Assembly: GCA_964394975.1 (NCBI GenBank)
Contig: CAYMZR010000002.1
Coordinates: forward strand, 11,395 to 75,394
Direction: 5' to 3'
Source of the DNA: UBA11996 sp964394975
GTDB lineage: Bacteria > Chloroflexota > Dehalococcoidia > Lucifugimonadales > UBA826
Length of the DNA stretch: 64,000 nucleotides
Part shown: piece after piece, positions 1 through 9,288 of the stretch
How positions within the stretch are numbered: the first letter of the stretch is position 1
Layout: each line of letters begins with the position of its first letter
The notes under the pieces: model-generated
Database searches by the model: none
What the model saw: the letters and a program-made list of their open reading frames with translations, nothing else
Told to the model about the DNA's origin: nothing
Translations under genes and position numbers: made by a program

Positions 1-169
1 TTTTTCAATCAATATTTAGTGGATATTTACATATAGATTTAGATTTGTATAGGTAGGATAAGTTCCATGGAATAAAGTTTTTGCAATTGCTACACATAAA
101 TCATAGCTATAACATCAATTACCTCTGATATACTTGAGATCCCATAATTCGTACATAGGAAGCATAACA

Positions 170-1510
170 TTGGCCGAAAATAATTCACCTTTAGACGTAG
201 AAAAAATAAGCTCACTTTGCAAGCGAAGAGGTTTCATTTTTCAGAGCAGTGAAATTTATGGAGGATTAGCCAGCACCTGGGATTATGGCCCGTTAGGTGT
301 GGAACTGAAAAGAAACGTAAAAGACCACTGGTGGAACACGATGGTTTGGGAACGCGATGATATGGTTGGTCTAGATGCTTCCATACTGATGCATCCGGAT
401 ACCTGGCGTGCAAGCGGACATTTGGAAAGTTTCACAGACCCCCTAGTAGAGTGCAACGATTGCAACAGGCGGTACAGGGAAGACCATATTGATACTGAAG
501 TCTGTCCTGAATGCTCAGGAAAATTAACCGAACCTCGTCTTTTTCACCTCATGTTCAAAACTTTTATGGGACCAGTTGAAGAAGACGCTTCTATTGTTTA
601 CCTAAGGCCAGAAACCGCTCAAGGAATCTTTGTAAATTTTAATAATGTGATCAACTCCACTAGAAAAAAACTTCCATTTGGTATAGCACAAATTGGCAAG
701 TCTTTCCGAAACGAAATAACCACGGGAAATTTCATTTTCAGGACCAGAGAGTTTGAAATGATGGAAATCGAATATTTTGTAATGCCAGGCGAAGATGAAA
801 AAATTCACGATAACTGGATTCAAGATTGTCTGTCATGGTACGGTGACATAGGATTAAACCCTGAAAATTTGCGAGTCAGACCTCACGATGAAGATGAACT
901 GTCTCACTATGCTAAGGCCACTTATGATATTGAGTATAGATTCCCGTGGGGCTGGGGCGAGATCCAAGGAATAGCCAACCGCACAGACTACGATTTGAAA
1001 TCCCATATGGCAATGAGTGGCGAAAAACTCACTTATTTCGATGATTCTTCAAGTCAACATGTCATACCATATGTGATAGAACCATCATTCGGTGTAGACA
1101 GGGCTGTGATGGCTCTTTTGGTTGATGCCTACATAGAAGAAGAAATTACTTCGGCATCAGGAAAGACTGAAACACGAGTACTACTCAGATTAGATCCTTC
1201 TATCTCTCCGGTCAAAGTTGCGGTATTACCTTTAAGTAGAAATGAAAAGTTGACCCCGCTAGCCAAGTCGGTCTTCGACACACTTCGTAGATCCAATTTG
1301 ATTGGAGGACATGTGCAATACGACGATGCTCAAAGTATAGGAAGAAGATATCGCAGGCAAGATGAAATAGGAACTCCATTATGTGTGACTGTCGACTTTG
1401 ATTCCCTTGATGATAATGCCGTTACCATCCGGGAAAGAGATTCGATGGGGCAAACTAGAGTTAGTTTGGATGCTTTAGAGTCAGAGCTAGCACTCAAATT
1501 AAAAAGCTAG
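170..1510 (+). CDS. glyQS: Glycyl-tRNA synthetase, class II alpha2 type
   Basis: Charges tRNA-Gly with glycine in the cytoplasm. The 446-residue protein is the single-chain dimeric type. A zinc-ribbon insertion has Cys pairs near residues 95/98 and 112/115. Class II motif 2 (FRNEITTGNF) lies near residue 180 and motif 3 (PSFGVDRAV) near 305; the anticodon-binding domain starts near 348. I chose TTG at 170 because AGGAAG lies 7 bases upstream of it. An upstream in-frame TTG at 134 would add 12 residues but has no ribosome site. An extended -10 (TG-A-TATACT) at 126-134 could serve as promoter. Identification is firm; the start is probable. Confidence 0.95.
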   Translation: MAENNSPLDVEKISSLCKRRGFIFQSSEIYGGLASTWDYGPLGVELKRNVKDHWWNTMVWERDDMVGLDASILMHPDTWRASGHLESFTDPLVECNDCNRRYREDHIDTEVCPECSGKLTEPRLFHLMFKTFMGPVEEDASIVYLRPETAQGIFVNFNNVINSTRKKLPFGIAQIGKSFRNEITTGNFIFRTREFEMMEIEYFVMPGEDEKIHDNWIQDCLSWYGDIGLNPENLRVRPHDEDELSHYAKATYDIEYRFPWGWGEIQGIANRTDYDLKSHMAMSGEKLTYFDDSSSQHVIPYVIEPSFGVDRAVMALLVDAYIEEEITSASGKTETRVLLRLDPSISPVKVAVLPLSRNEKLTPLAKSVFDTLRRSNLIGGHVQYDDAQSIGRRYRRQDEIGTPLCVTVDFDSLDDNAVTIRERDSMGQTRVSLDALESELALKLKS

Positions 1511-1570
1511 TTTTGGCTTTATAGTTCCCTTAGATCAGCCGATAATAGGAAATGACAAAAAGTGGTTTAA

Positions 1571-2806
1571 ATGCTAATAATTCATACCGCTGACATACAT
1601 ATAGGAGTCGAAAATTACAGTAGGCCAGATCCAAGAACTAGAACATCATCACGACTTCAAGATTTTTTAAGGTCCTTAGACGAACTGGTTGATTATTCAA
1701 TAGATAATGAAGCAGATTTAGTACTGATTTGCGGAGATGTATATAAAAGTAGAAACCCGACACAAACTCATCAAAGAGAATTTGTAAAAAGAATTTCTAG
1801 GCTTGCCAGAGAAGGGATCAAGGTTTTTCTATTGGCCGGCAACCATGATTCCCCAAACGTCCCAGGCCCAGCAACTACACTGGACATATTTCCTACACTA
1901 GACATAGAAAATGTGCAGATCGCCAACGAACTAAACACCCAGGTAGTTCAAACCCGTAATGGATCCATTCAAGTAATATCATTGCCGTGGATTAGAAAAG
2001 GCGACTTTATGTCCCATGAGAAATATAACCAACTATCGAATGAAAAATTTAACTCAGCTATTGAGGAAAAATTAATTGACGACCTAAATAAAGAAATAGC
2101 TAATTTAGATCCCTCAATGCCAAGCATATTAGCTTCTCATGTATCGACAGACCTGGCTAAAACAAGCTCAGAAAAATCTATGACCCTTGGAAAAGACTAC
2201 CTCTTGCCAACTAAATTTTTAGCTAATCCAAAGCTAGATTACATAGCCCTTGGTCATATCCATAGGCACCAAGTACTAAACGAAGAACCGCCGGTAGTGT
2301 ACTCAGGTAGTTTAGAAAGAATAGATTTTGGAGAAGAAAAAGATTCTAAAGGATTTTGTGCGATAGACATTTCCACTACCCCAGATAAAAAAAATAGATT
2401 GAACTCCTATGAATTTATTGAGGTAAATGCAAGAAGGTTCAGAACTATTTCAACAAAGATAGAAGAAAGTGATGAATACCCTAACGAGAAAATTTTAGCC
2501 GAGATAGCAAAACACGACGTAAAAGGCGCCATCGTGCAAGTAATAATTGAAGTCAATTCGGCACGGTACAGAGAAATATCTGACAAGAAGATCAGGGAAA
2601 GTCTGTCTGAAGCAAATTTTATAGCTGCAGTAAGAAAAAATGTCATTACCGAAAGCAAAAACAGATTGGGGAAGGAGTTACATGAATCAATCCCTGTAAT
2701 TGAAGCTCTAGAAACCTATTTAAAAGAACGCCAAATAGATGACCGGAGAATACGATTGCTACTTGAGAAAGGTCAGAATCTTATATCAGAAAACCCACCC
2801 CAATGA
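1571..2806 (+). CDS. sbcD: SbcD/Mre11-like DNA repair exonuclease
   Basis: A calcineurin-like metallophosphoesterase of 411 residues, of the SbcD/Mre11 family that trims DNA ends and hairpins with Mn2+. The metal motifs appear in order: DIH at residues 8-10, GDV near 55-57, GNHD near 90-93, SHV near 190 and GHIH near 228-231. In most bacteria the partner ATPase SbcC is the next gene, but here a thioredoxin lipoprotein follows and overlaps the stop by 4 bases (ATGA) if its upstream start is used. SbcC is either elsewhere or absent. No good ribosome site is seen before the ATG. Confidence 0.85.
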   Translation: MLIIHTADIHIGVENYSRPDPRTRTSSRLQDFLRSLDELVDYSIDNEADLVLICGDVYKSRNPTQTHQREFVKRISRLAREGIKVFLLAGNHDSPNVPGPATTLDIFPTLDIENVQIANELNTQVVQTRNGSIQVISLPWIRKGDFMSHEKYNQLSNEKFNSAIEEKLIDDLNKEIANLDPSMPSILASHVSTDLAKTSSEKSMTLGKDYLLPTKFLANPKLDYIALGHIHRHQVLNEEPPVVYSGSLERIDFGEEKDSKGFCAIDISTTPDKKNRLNSYEFIEVNARRFRTISTKIEESDEYPNEKILAEIAKHDVKGAIVQVIIEVNSARYREISDKKIRESLSEANFIAAVRKNVITESKNRLGKELHESIPVIEALETYLKERQIDDRRIRLLLEKGQNLISENPPQ

Positions 2807-2847
2807 TACTGATTTCTCAACAGGGACATCATTCGAAAATCTACCCG

Positions 2848-3354
2848 ATGAAACCCTCATTATTGTTACTATTTGCATTAATTCTGATGGGGGGCTGCTC
2901 ACTTATGAATCCTCATCAAACAGCACCGCCATTCATGATTGATCTCTACCATACAACTGATCACAGTGAGCACGAGGTATTCAATTTGGAACAGCACAAG
3001 GGAACCCCTACATTTATAAATTTTTGGTTCCCTTCTTGCCCTCCCTGTGTTGCGGAAATGCCTCAACTTAATAAGTTTTATTCACAACACAAAAATGACG
3101 TAAATGTGGTAGCGATTCAACTTATCGGGCTCGACTCCATGGAAGATGGACAAAAGTTTGTAAAGGAAAAAGGTATCCATTTTGCAGTTGGCCCAGATCC
3201 AATGGGAAAAGTCTCAGTCGATTACCAAATCAGTGTGTATCCAACCACTATATTTGTAGACTCAGAGGGAAACATAGTGGATTATTGGCAGGGAGAGATC
3301 AATGCCGAAGAACTCAAACAAAAATTTACGGATATACAAAACCCTGAGGATTGA
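2848..3354 (+). CDS. TlpA/ResA-type thioredoxin lipoprotein
   Basis: Probably a membrane-anchored thiol-disulfide oxidoreductase acting outside the cytoplasmic membrane, for example in cytochrome c or copper-protein maturation. From ATG 2848 it has 168 residues: a hydrophobic signal, a lipobox ending LMGGC with the lipidated Cys at 17, and a thioredoxin fold with CPPC at 64-67 and a YPTT cis-proline region. An in-frame ATG at 2803 overlaps the sbcD stop and would add 15 polar residues before the signal peptide, so I prefer 2848. The CopD-like membrane gene follows after 3 bases, which suggests a joint role in redox or metal handling. Confidence 0.85.
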   Translation: MKPSLLLLFALILMGGCSLMNPHQTAPPFMIDLYHTTDHSEHEVFNLEQHKGTPTFINFWFPSCPPCVAEMPQLNKFYSQHKNDVNVVAIQLIGLDSMEDGQKFVKEKGIHFAVGPDPMGKVSVDYQISVYPTTIFVDSEGNIVDYWQGEINAEELKQKFTDIQNPED

Positions 3355-3357
3355 AAT

Positions 3358-3858
3358 TTGGATATAACTGACTTGTTCCATGTTTTCGTCAGATGGGCCC
3401 ATCTTGTATCTGCTGGTGCGTGGGTGGGGGGTAGTATTTTCTGGATTCTTGTCTTAAACCCTTCCACAAGACAATTTGACTCGGATTTTGTCAGTCAATT
3501 ACAAGGCCAAATTTCCACTGAATTCCGAGGATTAGTTGACACCTGTATATTCATTCTTTTGACAACCGGCGCCATAATGACATTTAACAGACTTACACCT
3601 GGAAATATAGGTTACCAATATGTATTAGTTTTAGGTTTAAAAATCATTTTTGCGGCGGCAATGTTCTATTTGATAAGAGCCAAACGCCAATCAAAAACAA
3701 CTCGTGTTAAAACAAATTCCAACAATACTCCGAAAGGCACACTAGGACAATTTACAAAAATGGCAACTGCCTATAATTTGGTGTTACTACTGGGACTAAT
3801 GGTATATCTGTTATCAGATTTGATGAACATGATCTACATGGCAACTGTATCAAATTAA
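3358..3858 (+). CDS. CopD-like integral membrane protein
   Basis: A 166-residue protein with about four membrane helices. The N-terminal stretch WAHLVSAGAWVGGSIFW matches the copper resistance D (CopD) family, in which a His in the first helix is conserved. It is shorter than full CopD and resembles stand-alone CopD-domain proteins of unknown substrate. The TTG start at 3358 is supported by GAGGA seven bases upstream. It lies 3 bases after the thioredoxin lipoprotein, so the two are probably co-transcribed. A copper role is inferred from family only. Confidence 0.7.
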   Translation: MDITDLFHVFVRWAHLVSAGAWVGGSIFWILVLNPSTRQFDSDFVSQLQGQISTEFRGLVDTCIFILLTTGAIMTFNRLTPGNIGYQYVLVLGLKIIFAAAMFYLIRAKRQSKTTRVKTNSNNTPKGTLGQFTKMATAYNLVLLLGLMVYLLSDLMNMIYMATVSN

Positions 3859-3885
3859 AATGAAATTATTGATAGAGGTTAATTG

Positions 3886-4071
3886 ATGAAAAAGTCATTT
3901 TTGGACGTCATTAGATGTCCTCTATGCAAATCTAACTTCGATGCCCATGCGGATGTGGAAAAGGGAGATGACATAATTCAAGGCACCCTAATTTGTAGCG
4001 GATGTGGAGAAATATTTCCAATCGATAAGTCAATCCCAAACCTACTCCCTCCGGAATTGCGCAGCAAATGA
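3886..4071 (+). CDS. Trm112/YcaR-like small zinc-ribbon protein
   Basis: A 61-residue protein with two CxxC pairs (RCPLCKS and CSGCGE) and the ending typical of the Trm112/UPF0434 family (FPIDKSIPNLLP). Family members bind zinc and in some organisms activate methyltransferases; the bacterial role is not settled. ATG 3886 is chosen over TTG 3883 because GAGG lies about 7 bases upstream. It ends 7 bases before the convergent folK. Confidence 0.8.
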   Translation: MKKSFLDVIRCPLCKSNFDAHADVEKGDDIIQGTLICSGCGEIFPIDKSIPNLLPPELRSK

Positions 4072-4078
4072 AAACAAA

Positions 4079-4576
4079 CTACCTAATTGGAATTGGATAC
4101 CCTACGGGTATACATATGTCCGATGGTTGATCCTCTTTTAATTTGCAAATCATCTGTCGCACATTCACATCCAGCACCGGATGAACTAAATCAGGTGCTA
4201 TTTCAGACAATGGCTCCAAAACAAACAATCTCTCTGGAAGTCTGGGATGAGGAAGAGTCAAAGTTTTACTTTGAACAATAAAATTCCCCCATATTAAAAT
4301 ATCCAAATCAATTGACCTAGGAGAGTTAGGAAATACCCTATGTCTATAAAAATATGTCTCAATCTCCTTTAACCGGTGAAGAAAAATCCAGGGACTCAAA
4401 GCCGTTGATAATTTGCACACAGAATTCAAAAAGTTTGGCTGATTAGAAAATCCTTTTGGAGTGGATTCATATATTTTTGAAGACTTCAATTCCATAGAAA
4501 TCAAACCAAGCATGCTAATAGCCTGCGAAATACTACCTTTCTGATCACCTAAATTACTTCCTAAACCTACATACAC
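4079..4576 (-). CDS. folK: 2-amino-4-hydroxy-6-hydroxymethyldihydropteridine pyrophosphokinase
   Basis: Transfers pyrophosphate from ATP to 6-hydroxymethyl-7,8-dihydropterin in folate synthesis. The 165-residue protein has the family start GLGSNLGD and the PRSIDLDIL catalytic stretch with both metal-binding aspartates. It follows folP (DHPS, the next enzyme of the pathway) on the same strand. The start is uncertain: GTG 4576 is the nearest canonical in-frame codon, but the strong AGGAGG sits over the folP stop, more than 20 bases upstream. Codons closer to that site are ATA and ATC. Confidence 0.92.
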   Translation of the reverse strand: MYVGLGSNLGDQKGSISQAISMLGLISMELKSSKIYESTPKGFSNQPNFLNSVCKLSTALSPWIFLHRLKEIETYFYRHRVFPNSPRSIDLDILIWGNFIVQSKTLTLPHPRLPERLFVLEPLSEIAPDLVHPVLDVNVRQMICKLKEDQPSDICIPVGYPIPIR

Positions 4577-4596
4577 ATCAGTTGAATTTCGGATAT

Positions 4597-5457
4597 CTAT
4601 CCCCTCCTCACAATTGCATCAGTCATCTTAGATACTCGGTACATTTCTTTGACATCATGAACTCGAACCATATCGGCTCCTCGTGAAATAGCTACTGCTA
4701 CTGTGGCAGCAGTGCCTTCAATCCGGTCATCAACTGTCAAATCTAAAACCTCCCCAATGGTGGCTTTTCTAGACGTACCTACAAGTAAGGGAAGTCCTAT
4801 TTTTTTGTATTCTTGCAGTCGATTTAAAATTTCGAGGTTCTCAGTAGTTCTTTTGGAAAACCCTATGCCTGGGTCTATGATGATTTTATCTTGGTGTATG
4901 CCACTATCCACTGCAAATTCCACTTGAGCTTTTAGAAAGTCCAAAGTGTCTAATACCACATCACGATATCTCGGTTCTTTTGCGTTATGCATTAACACCA
5001 CAGAAACTCCAGTATCGGCAATAAGAGGAGCCATTTCTGGGTCTCCAGAAAGTCCCCATATGTCATTTACGACATGAGCCCCTGCAGCAATCGCTGCTTC
5101 TGCCACCTTTGATTTGTATGTGTCAACACTGATCAAGCAGTTAGCTTTATTCGCCAACCCATGTATGGTTGGAATGACTCTATCCAACTCTTCATCTAGC
5201 GATATTTTATCCACTTCCCCATAGACCGCGTGAGGTCTTGATGACTCTCCTCCAACATCTAATACATCGGCCCCGTCGGCTAACATATCAATCCCTTTAT
5301 CAACCGCCAAGTCCACGGCCGAATAGATACCATCATTAGAAAAAGAATCCGGAGTAGTATTCAATATTCCCATCACATAAGTTCTTGATCCCCAATTAAA
5401 CAAGGTCGACTCCAAACTAATCCTCATGCACTCCCTTAATATGCTCATAATAGGCAT
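4597..5457 (-). CDS. folP: Dihydropteroate synthase
   Basis: Condenses the pterin pyrophosphate with p-aminobenzoate. TIM-barrel protein of up to 286 residues with the family motifs MGILNTTPDSFS, DVGGESSRP and DPGIGFSKR. Of three possible starts (5457, 5448 and 5427), ATG 5427 has AGGGAG just upstream and gives the usual family length of 276 residues; the longest is listed. It is followed by folK, and folE lies 16 kb away in this window, so folate genes are dispersed. Confidence 0.93.
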   Translation of the reverse strand: MPIMSILRECMRISLESTLFNWGSRTYVMGILNTTPDSFSNDGIYSAVDLAVDKGIDMLADGADVLDVGGESSRPHAVYGEVDKISLDEELDRVIPTIHGLANKANCLISVDTYKSKVAEAAIAAGAHVVNDIWGLSGDPEMAPLIADTGVSVVLMHNAKEPRYRDVVLDTLDFLKAQVEFAVDSGIHQDKIIIDPGIGFSKRTTENLEILNRLQEYKKIGLPLLVGTSRKATIGEVLDLTVDDRIEGTAATVAVAISRGADMVRVHDVKEMYRVSKMTDAIVRRG

Positions 5458-5494
5458 TGATGGCTAACTGAAAATATCCACCTTCACACCATGC

Positions 5495-5523
5495 CTGACA
5501 TACTTTTTGGGGTGAGATATAAT
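5495..5523 (+). promoter_or_regulatory. Sigma-70-type promoter for the carboxylase cluster
   Basis: CTGACA at 5495-5500 and TATAAT at 5518-5523 are 17 bases apart, matching 11 of 12 consensus positions. It sits in the gap divergent to folP and leaves a leader of about 65 bases before the carboxyltransferase ATG at 5593. Confidence 0.7.
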
Positions 5524-5592
5524 TGTGCTCTAGGGAAGCATATTAACATTTCAACAATTACCTTTAATGATCTAACATTTTAATCTAGCTAC

Positions 5593-7155
5593 ATGACACT
5601 AGAAAACTCAACATCTAAAAAGCACGCAGAATTACTTGATAAGAAAGCCCTAGGCCTAAAGGGTGGTGGGGACAAACGAGTCGAAGCTCAACACAAAAGA
5701 GGCAAGTTAACTGCTAGAGAAAGGATTTCCCTACTCTTAGATGAAGGGACATTTGAAGAATTAGACCCCTTAGTATTGCACCGGTCTGCCGATTTTGGTC
5801 TTGAAAACCAGCAGTACCTCGGTGACGCGGTCGTGACTGGATATGGCGAAGTAAACGGCAGACTAACATTTGTATATGCCCAAGATTTTACCGTTCTGGG
5901 AGGTTCACTATCAGAGGCAGTGGCAAATAAAATATGCAAAGTCATGGACAGAGCCATGGATAATGGTGCCCCAATTGTCGGTCTAATTGATTCCGGTGGA
6001 GCTAGAATCCAAGAAGGTGTAGACAGCCTGTCTGGATATGGAGCTATTTTCCAAAGGAACGTGATGGCTTCAGGAGTAATCCCGCAGATATCAGTAATGA
6101 TGGGACCCGCCGCAGGAGGAGCAACCTATTCACCTGCCTTAACAGACTTCATTTTTATGGTGGAAGGACTAGGCCAGATGTACATAACAGGCCCTGACGT
6201 TATTAAAGCCGTGACAGGAGAAGAAATTTCCCATGAAGATTTAGGGGGAAGTGAAGCTCACACAGTAAAAAGTGGCGTCGCTCATTTCGCTGACGACACT
6301 GAGGAATCTTGCATCTCTAAGGTCCAAAACCTGCTAAGTTTTCTACCCCAAAACAATATGGAAAATCCACCTGCTGCCGCGGTTACTGACCTTTCAGATA
6401 GATATGCAGACTCATTGAATAAAATTATCCCAGACAACCCTAACCAGCCCTACAACATGTTAGATGTTATTCATACAGTTGTAGACAACAAAGACTTCTT
6501 ACAAGTACATCAAAAATTTGCTCCTAATATTTTAGTTGGCCTAGCAAGATTCGACGGTAACCCTGTAGGAATAGTGGCCCAGCAGCCTGACCATAACGCA
6601 GGTGTTTTAGATATAGATGCGTCGGTGAAAGCAGCGCGATTTGTAAGATTTTGTGATGCTTTTAACATTCCGTTAGTCACTTTTATTGACGTACCTGGAT
6701 TCTTGCCAGGGAGCTCTCAAGAATATGGCGGCATTATTAGACATGGAGCAAAACTGATATTTGCTTACGCTGAAGCCACCGTCCCTAAAATAAGCGTCTT
6801 GACTAGAAAGGCTTACGGTGGAGCATACATCGTGATGAGCAGCAAGAATCTAAAGGGCGACATTAACTATTCTTGGCCAACTGGACAAGTCGCCGTTATG
6901 GGCGCTGAAGGAGCTGTAAACATAATTCACCGTTCAAAAATTATGGATTCAGACGATCCCAAAAAGTTGACTGCTGAACTAGTGTCAGAATATGAGGGAA
7001 ACTTGATGAACCCTTATATAGCGGCTAGCAGAGGTATGATAGATGATGTTATAGAACCCGGCGAAACGCGCACAAAAATTATTAAGGCACTTAAGATGCT
7101 GGCAAATAAAAGAGACAACATGCCCCCGAAAAAGCATGGAAGTATCCCTTTATAA
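5593..7155 (+). CDS. Acyl-CoA carboxyltransferase, methylmalonyl/propionyl-CoA type (transcarboxylase 12S-like)
   Basis: A 520-residue carboxyltransferase of the PccB/MmdA/12S family, which moves a carboxyl group between biotin and a short acyl-CoA. Both crotonase-like halves are complete: N-terminal QHKRGKLTARERI, DSGGARIQEGVDSLSGYG and GPAAGGATYSPALTDF; C-terminal DVPGFLPGSSQEYGG, RKAYGGAYIVM and the ending KKHGSIPL. The next genes are a 63-residue protein and a pyruvate-type carboxyltransferase with a biotin domain, then mdh. No biotin carboxylase (AccC) is in the window. The set fits a transcarboxylase, methylmalonyl-CoA decarboxylase or a carboxylase whose AccC lies elsewhere. Confidence 0.9.
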   Translation: MTLENSTSKKHAELLDKKALGLKGGGDKRVEAQHKRGKLTARERISLLLDEGTFEELDPLVLHRSADFGLENQQYLGDAVVTGYGEVNGRLTFVYAQDFTVLGGSLSEAVANKICKVMDRAMDNGAPIVGLIDSGGARIQEGVDSLSGYGAIFQRNVMASGVIPQISVMMGPAAGGATYSPALTDFIFMVEGLGQMYITGPDVIKAVTGEEISHEDLGGSEAHTVKSGVAHFADDTEESCISKVQNLLSFLPQNNMENPPAAAVTDLSDRYADSLNKIIPDNPNQPYNMLDVIHTVVDNKDFLQVHQKFAPNILVGLARFDGNPVGIVAQQPDHNAGVLDIDASVKAARFVRFCDAFNIPLVTFIDVPGFLPGSSQEYGGIIRHGAKLIFAYAEATVPKISVLTRKAYGGAYIVMSSKNLKGDINYSWPTGQVAVMGAEGAVNIIHRSKIMDSDDPKKLTAELVSEYEGNLMNPYIAASRGMIDDVIEPGETRTKIIKALKMLANKRDNMPPKKHGSIPL

Positions 7156-7160
7156 ACTGT

Positions 7161-7352
7161 ATGAAACCAACCCAAAAGCATATAGCAGCCATATCAGCGG
7201 CTATTCACATGTATCTAAGTGAAGGCATAAGACGCTCTAAGGAAAATAACAAGATCTTGATATCTCCCTGGAGACACACAATCTTGGATCATATGCCATA
7301 CTCTCATGACCGCCAAATAAGAGGTTGGACTGGCAAAGATCAGTACTTATAA
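7161..7352 (+). CDS. Small carboxylase-associated protein
   Basis: A 63-residue protein between the two carboxyltransferase genes, starting 5 bases after the first. The N-terminal IAAISAAIHMYL and the SPW...R near residue 36 recall small accessory or C-terminal segments found with sodium-pump decarboxylase gamma/delta subunits, though here there is no membrane helix. I infer that it is a structural linker of the carboxylase complex. Position, spacing and the pattern support a real gene; function is unproven and no ribosome site is clear. Confidence 0.6.
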   Translation: MKPTQKHIAAISAAIHMYLSEGIRRSKENNKILISPWRHTILDHMPYSHDRQIRGWTGKDQYL

Positions 7353-7377
7353 ATAATTCGAGGATTCACCTGATTAT

Positions 7378-9225
7378 ATGATTACACTTAAGTCTTTTGG
7401 AATAACTGACACTACATTCCGCGACGCCCATCAAAGCCTTCTTGCCACTAGATTAAAAATGGAAGATATGGAACCAATCGCGTCTGAAATGGATCAGGTT
7501 GGTTTTACTTCAATGGAAGTTTGGGGAGGAGCCACATTTGACGCTACTACCAGATATTTATCCGAAGATCCGTGGGAACGTTTAAGAAGATTTAAAAAAC
7601 TCATAACTAAAACACCTTTATCGATGCTGTTGAGAGGACAGTCACTGGTCGGGTACAAGGCCTATGCGGATGATGTAGTGGATGCCTTTATAGAAAGATC
7701 TGCCACGAATGGGATAGATATTTTTAGAGTGTTTGATGCCTTAAATGATGAATGGAACCTGGAAAGAGCCGCTGCTGCAGTTAAAAACAACCAAAAACAC
7801 TTACAGATGACGATCTGCTATTCCGTCACAGAAAGTGGAAAAATGGAAGGTCCAATTTATGATTTGGATTACTACCTTGATAGAGCCAAATCCTTCCAGA
7901 ATATGGGTGCAGACAGTATCTGCATTAAAGACATGGCCGGATTATTATCCCCATACGATGCATTTAAGTTGGTTTCAGAGTTGAAAAAAGTAATAGATGT
8001 CCCAATTCAATTGCATACTCATTATACGAGCGGCATGGCATCGATGACCGTTTTAAAGGCCATTGAAGCAGGAGTCGACGTAGTAGATACCTGCTTGGCA
8101 CCTCTAGCGTTGAGGACTTCTCAGCCCGCTGTAGAACCCCTTTTAGTCACCCTACGAGGAACAGAATACGACCCCAAATTGAACCTGGATACTCTTATAG
8201 AGCTAGGTGATTATATGGAATCAATCTTGCCCAAGTACAAAGAGTACATGGAAACACCGAGGGCTGCTGTGATAGACGCTAAAGTCTTGAGTCACCAGAT
8301 CCCAGGCGGAATGGCAAGCAACTTAATTTCACAACTTAGAGAAATAGGTTCACTAGATAAACTAGAGGATGTACTCGAAGATATACCTGTCACGAGAAAA
8401 GAGCTTGGTTACCCTCCTCTCGTAACCCCGATGAGTCAAATGGTAGGATCACAAGCAGTTAGTAATGTCATTTTCGGCAGATACAAAATGGTCTCCAACG
8501 AGGTTAAAGAATATCTGAGTGGTATGTATGGGAGATCGCCAGGGAAAGTTGATATTTCAGTCAAAGGGACCGTCTTCGAATCTGAAAAAGAAACGGAAAT
8601 GACCACTATCACTGAGCGACCCGGCAATATTTTAGAACCTGAACTCAAAAAAGCGGAAGATGGATTGAAAGACATCACTAGAGATATAGATGATGTGTTA
8701 ATTTATGCCTTATATCCCACTACAGGAATGAAATTCCTCCGTATAAAGCATGGAATAGACTCTTCAGAAGAAGATGCGGATGAAGATGTTGAAAACAAGC
8801 AACCATGTAGTTTAGACACGAACTCTGAAGTAGCGGGGCGGCCTGCAACAAAAAGCTCAAACATCCGCTCATTTAACGTATACATAGATGACACTTTATT
8901 CAAAGTAGAAGTTGACCCTACCGACCAAAACTTAATAGCAATATCTGATGGCATAAAAACTCAAAAAGGTAACGAAACAAAACCGCCCGTTGACAGTCAT
9001 ACAGAAAATTCTGACGGGCAACTAGAATCCCCCATGCCTGGTGTAATTTTGAGATACCTAGTCGAAGTGGGGCAAGAGGTCAAACAAGGTGATCCAGTGG
9101 CAGTTTTAGAGGCTATGAAAATGGAAAACACCCTACCTGCACCTAAAGATGGCAGCATTCAATCGTTGGAAGTAGAACCCGGTCAAACTGTTGTGAAGGG
9201 AGACCTACTAGCTATAATCACGTAA
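7378..9225 (+). CDS. Pyruvate/oxaloacetate carboxyltransferase with C-terminal biotin carrier domain (5S + 1.3S-like)
   Basis: A 615-residue fusion. Residues 1 to about 465 form the pyruvate-type carboxyltransferase (TIM barrel with DTTFRDAHQSLLATR at the start, metal ligands in LHTHYTSGMA, then the PYC-OADA helical domain). A variable linker follows, and the last ~75 residues form a biotinyl domain with EAMKM, biotin lysine K581. The architecture matches PycB and OadA, or the Propionibacterium transcarboxylase 5S subunit fused to 1.3S. The OadB membrane subunit is not nearby. With a 12S-like partner upstream and mdh 63 bases downstream, transfer between methylmalonyl-CoA and pyruvate giving oxaloacetate is a plausible reading. 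Confidence 0.88.
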   Translation: MITLKSFGITDTTFRDAHQSLLATRLKMEDMEPIASEMDQVGFTSMEVWGGATFDATTRYLSEDPWERLRRFKKLITKTPLSMLLRGQSLVGYKAYADDVVDAFIERSATNGIDIFRVFDALNDEWNLERAAAAVKNNQKHLQMTICYSVTESGKMEGPIYDLDYYLDRAKSFQNMGADSICIKDMAGLLSPYDAFKLVSELKKVIDVPIQLHTHYTSGMASMTVLKAIEAGVDVVDTCLAPLALRTSQPAVEPLLVTLRGTEYDPKLNLDTLIELGDYMESILPKYKEYMETPRAAVIDAKVLSHQIPGGMASNLISQLREIGSLDKLEDVLEDIPVTRKELGYPPLVTPMSQMVGSQAVSNVIFGRYKMVSNEVKEYLSGMYGRSPGKVDISVKGTVFESEKETEMTTITERPGNILEPELKKAEDGLKDITRDIDDVLIYALYPTTGMKFLRIKHGIDSSEEDADEDVENKQPCSLDTNSEVAGRPATKSSNIRSFNVYIDDTLFKVEVDPTDQNLIAISDGIKTQKGNETKPPVDSHTENSDGQLESPMPGVILRYLVEVGQEVKQGDPVAVLEAMKMENTLPAPKDGSIQSLEVEPGQTVVKGDLLAIIT

Positions 9226-9288
9226 TAATGCACGATTGTGCATAATAGATAACCCAGACTATTTGAAATTAAAACAAAGAAGGATTAT

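Noticed and set aside
9228..9243. Hairpin ATGCAC-gatt-GTGCAT between the 5S-like gene and mdh
   Set aside because: Only 6 bp, with no U tract and common by chance.
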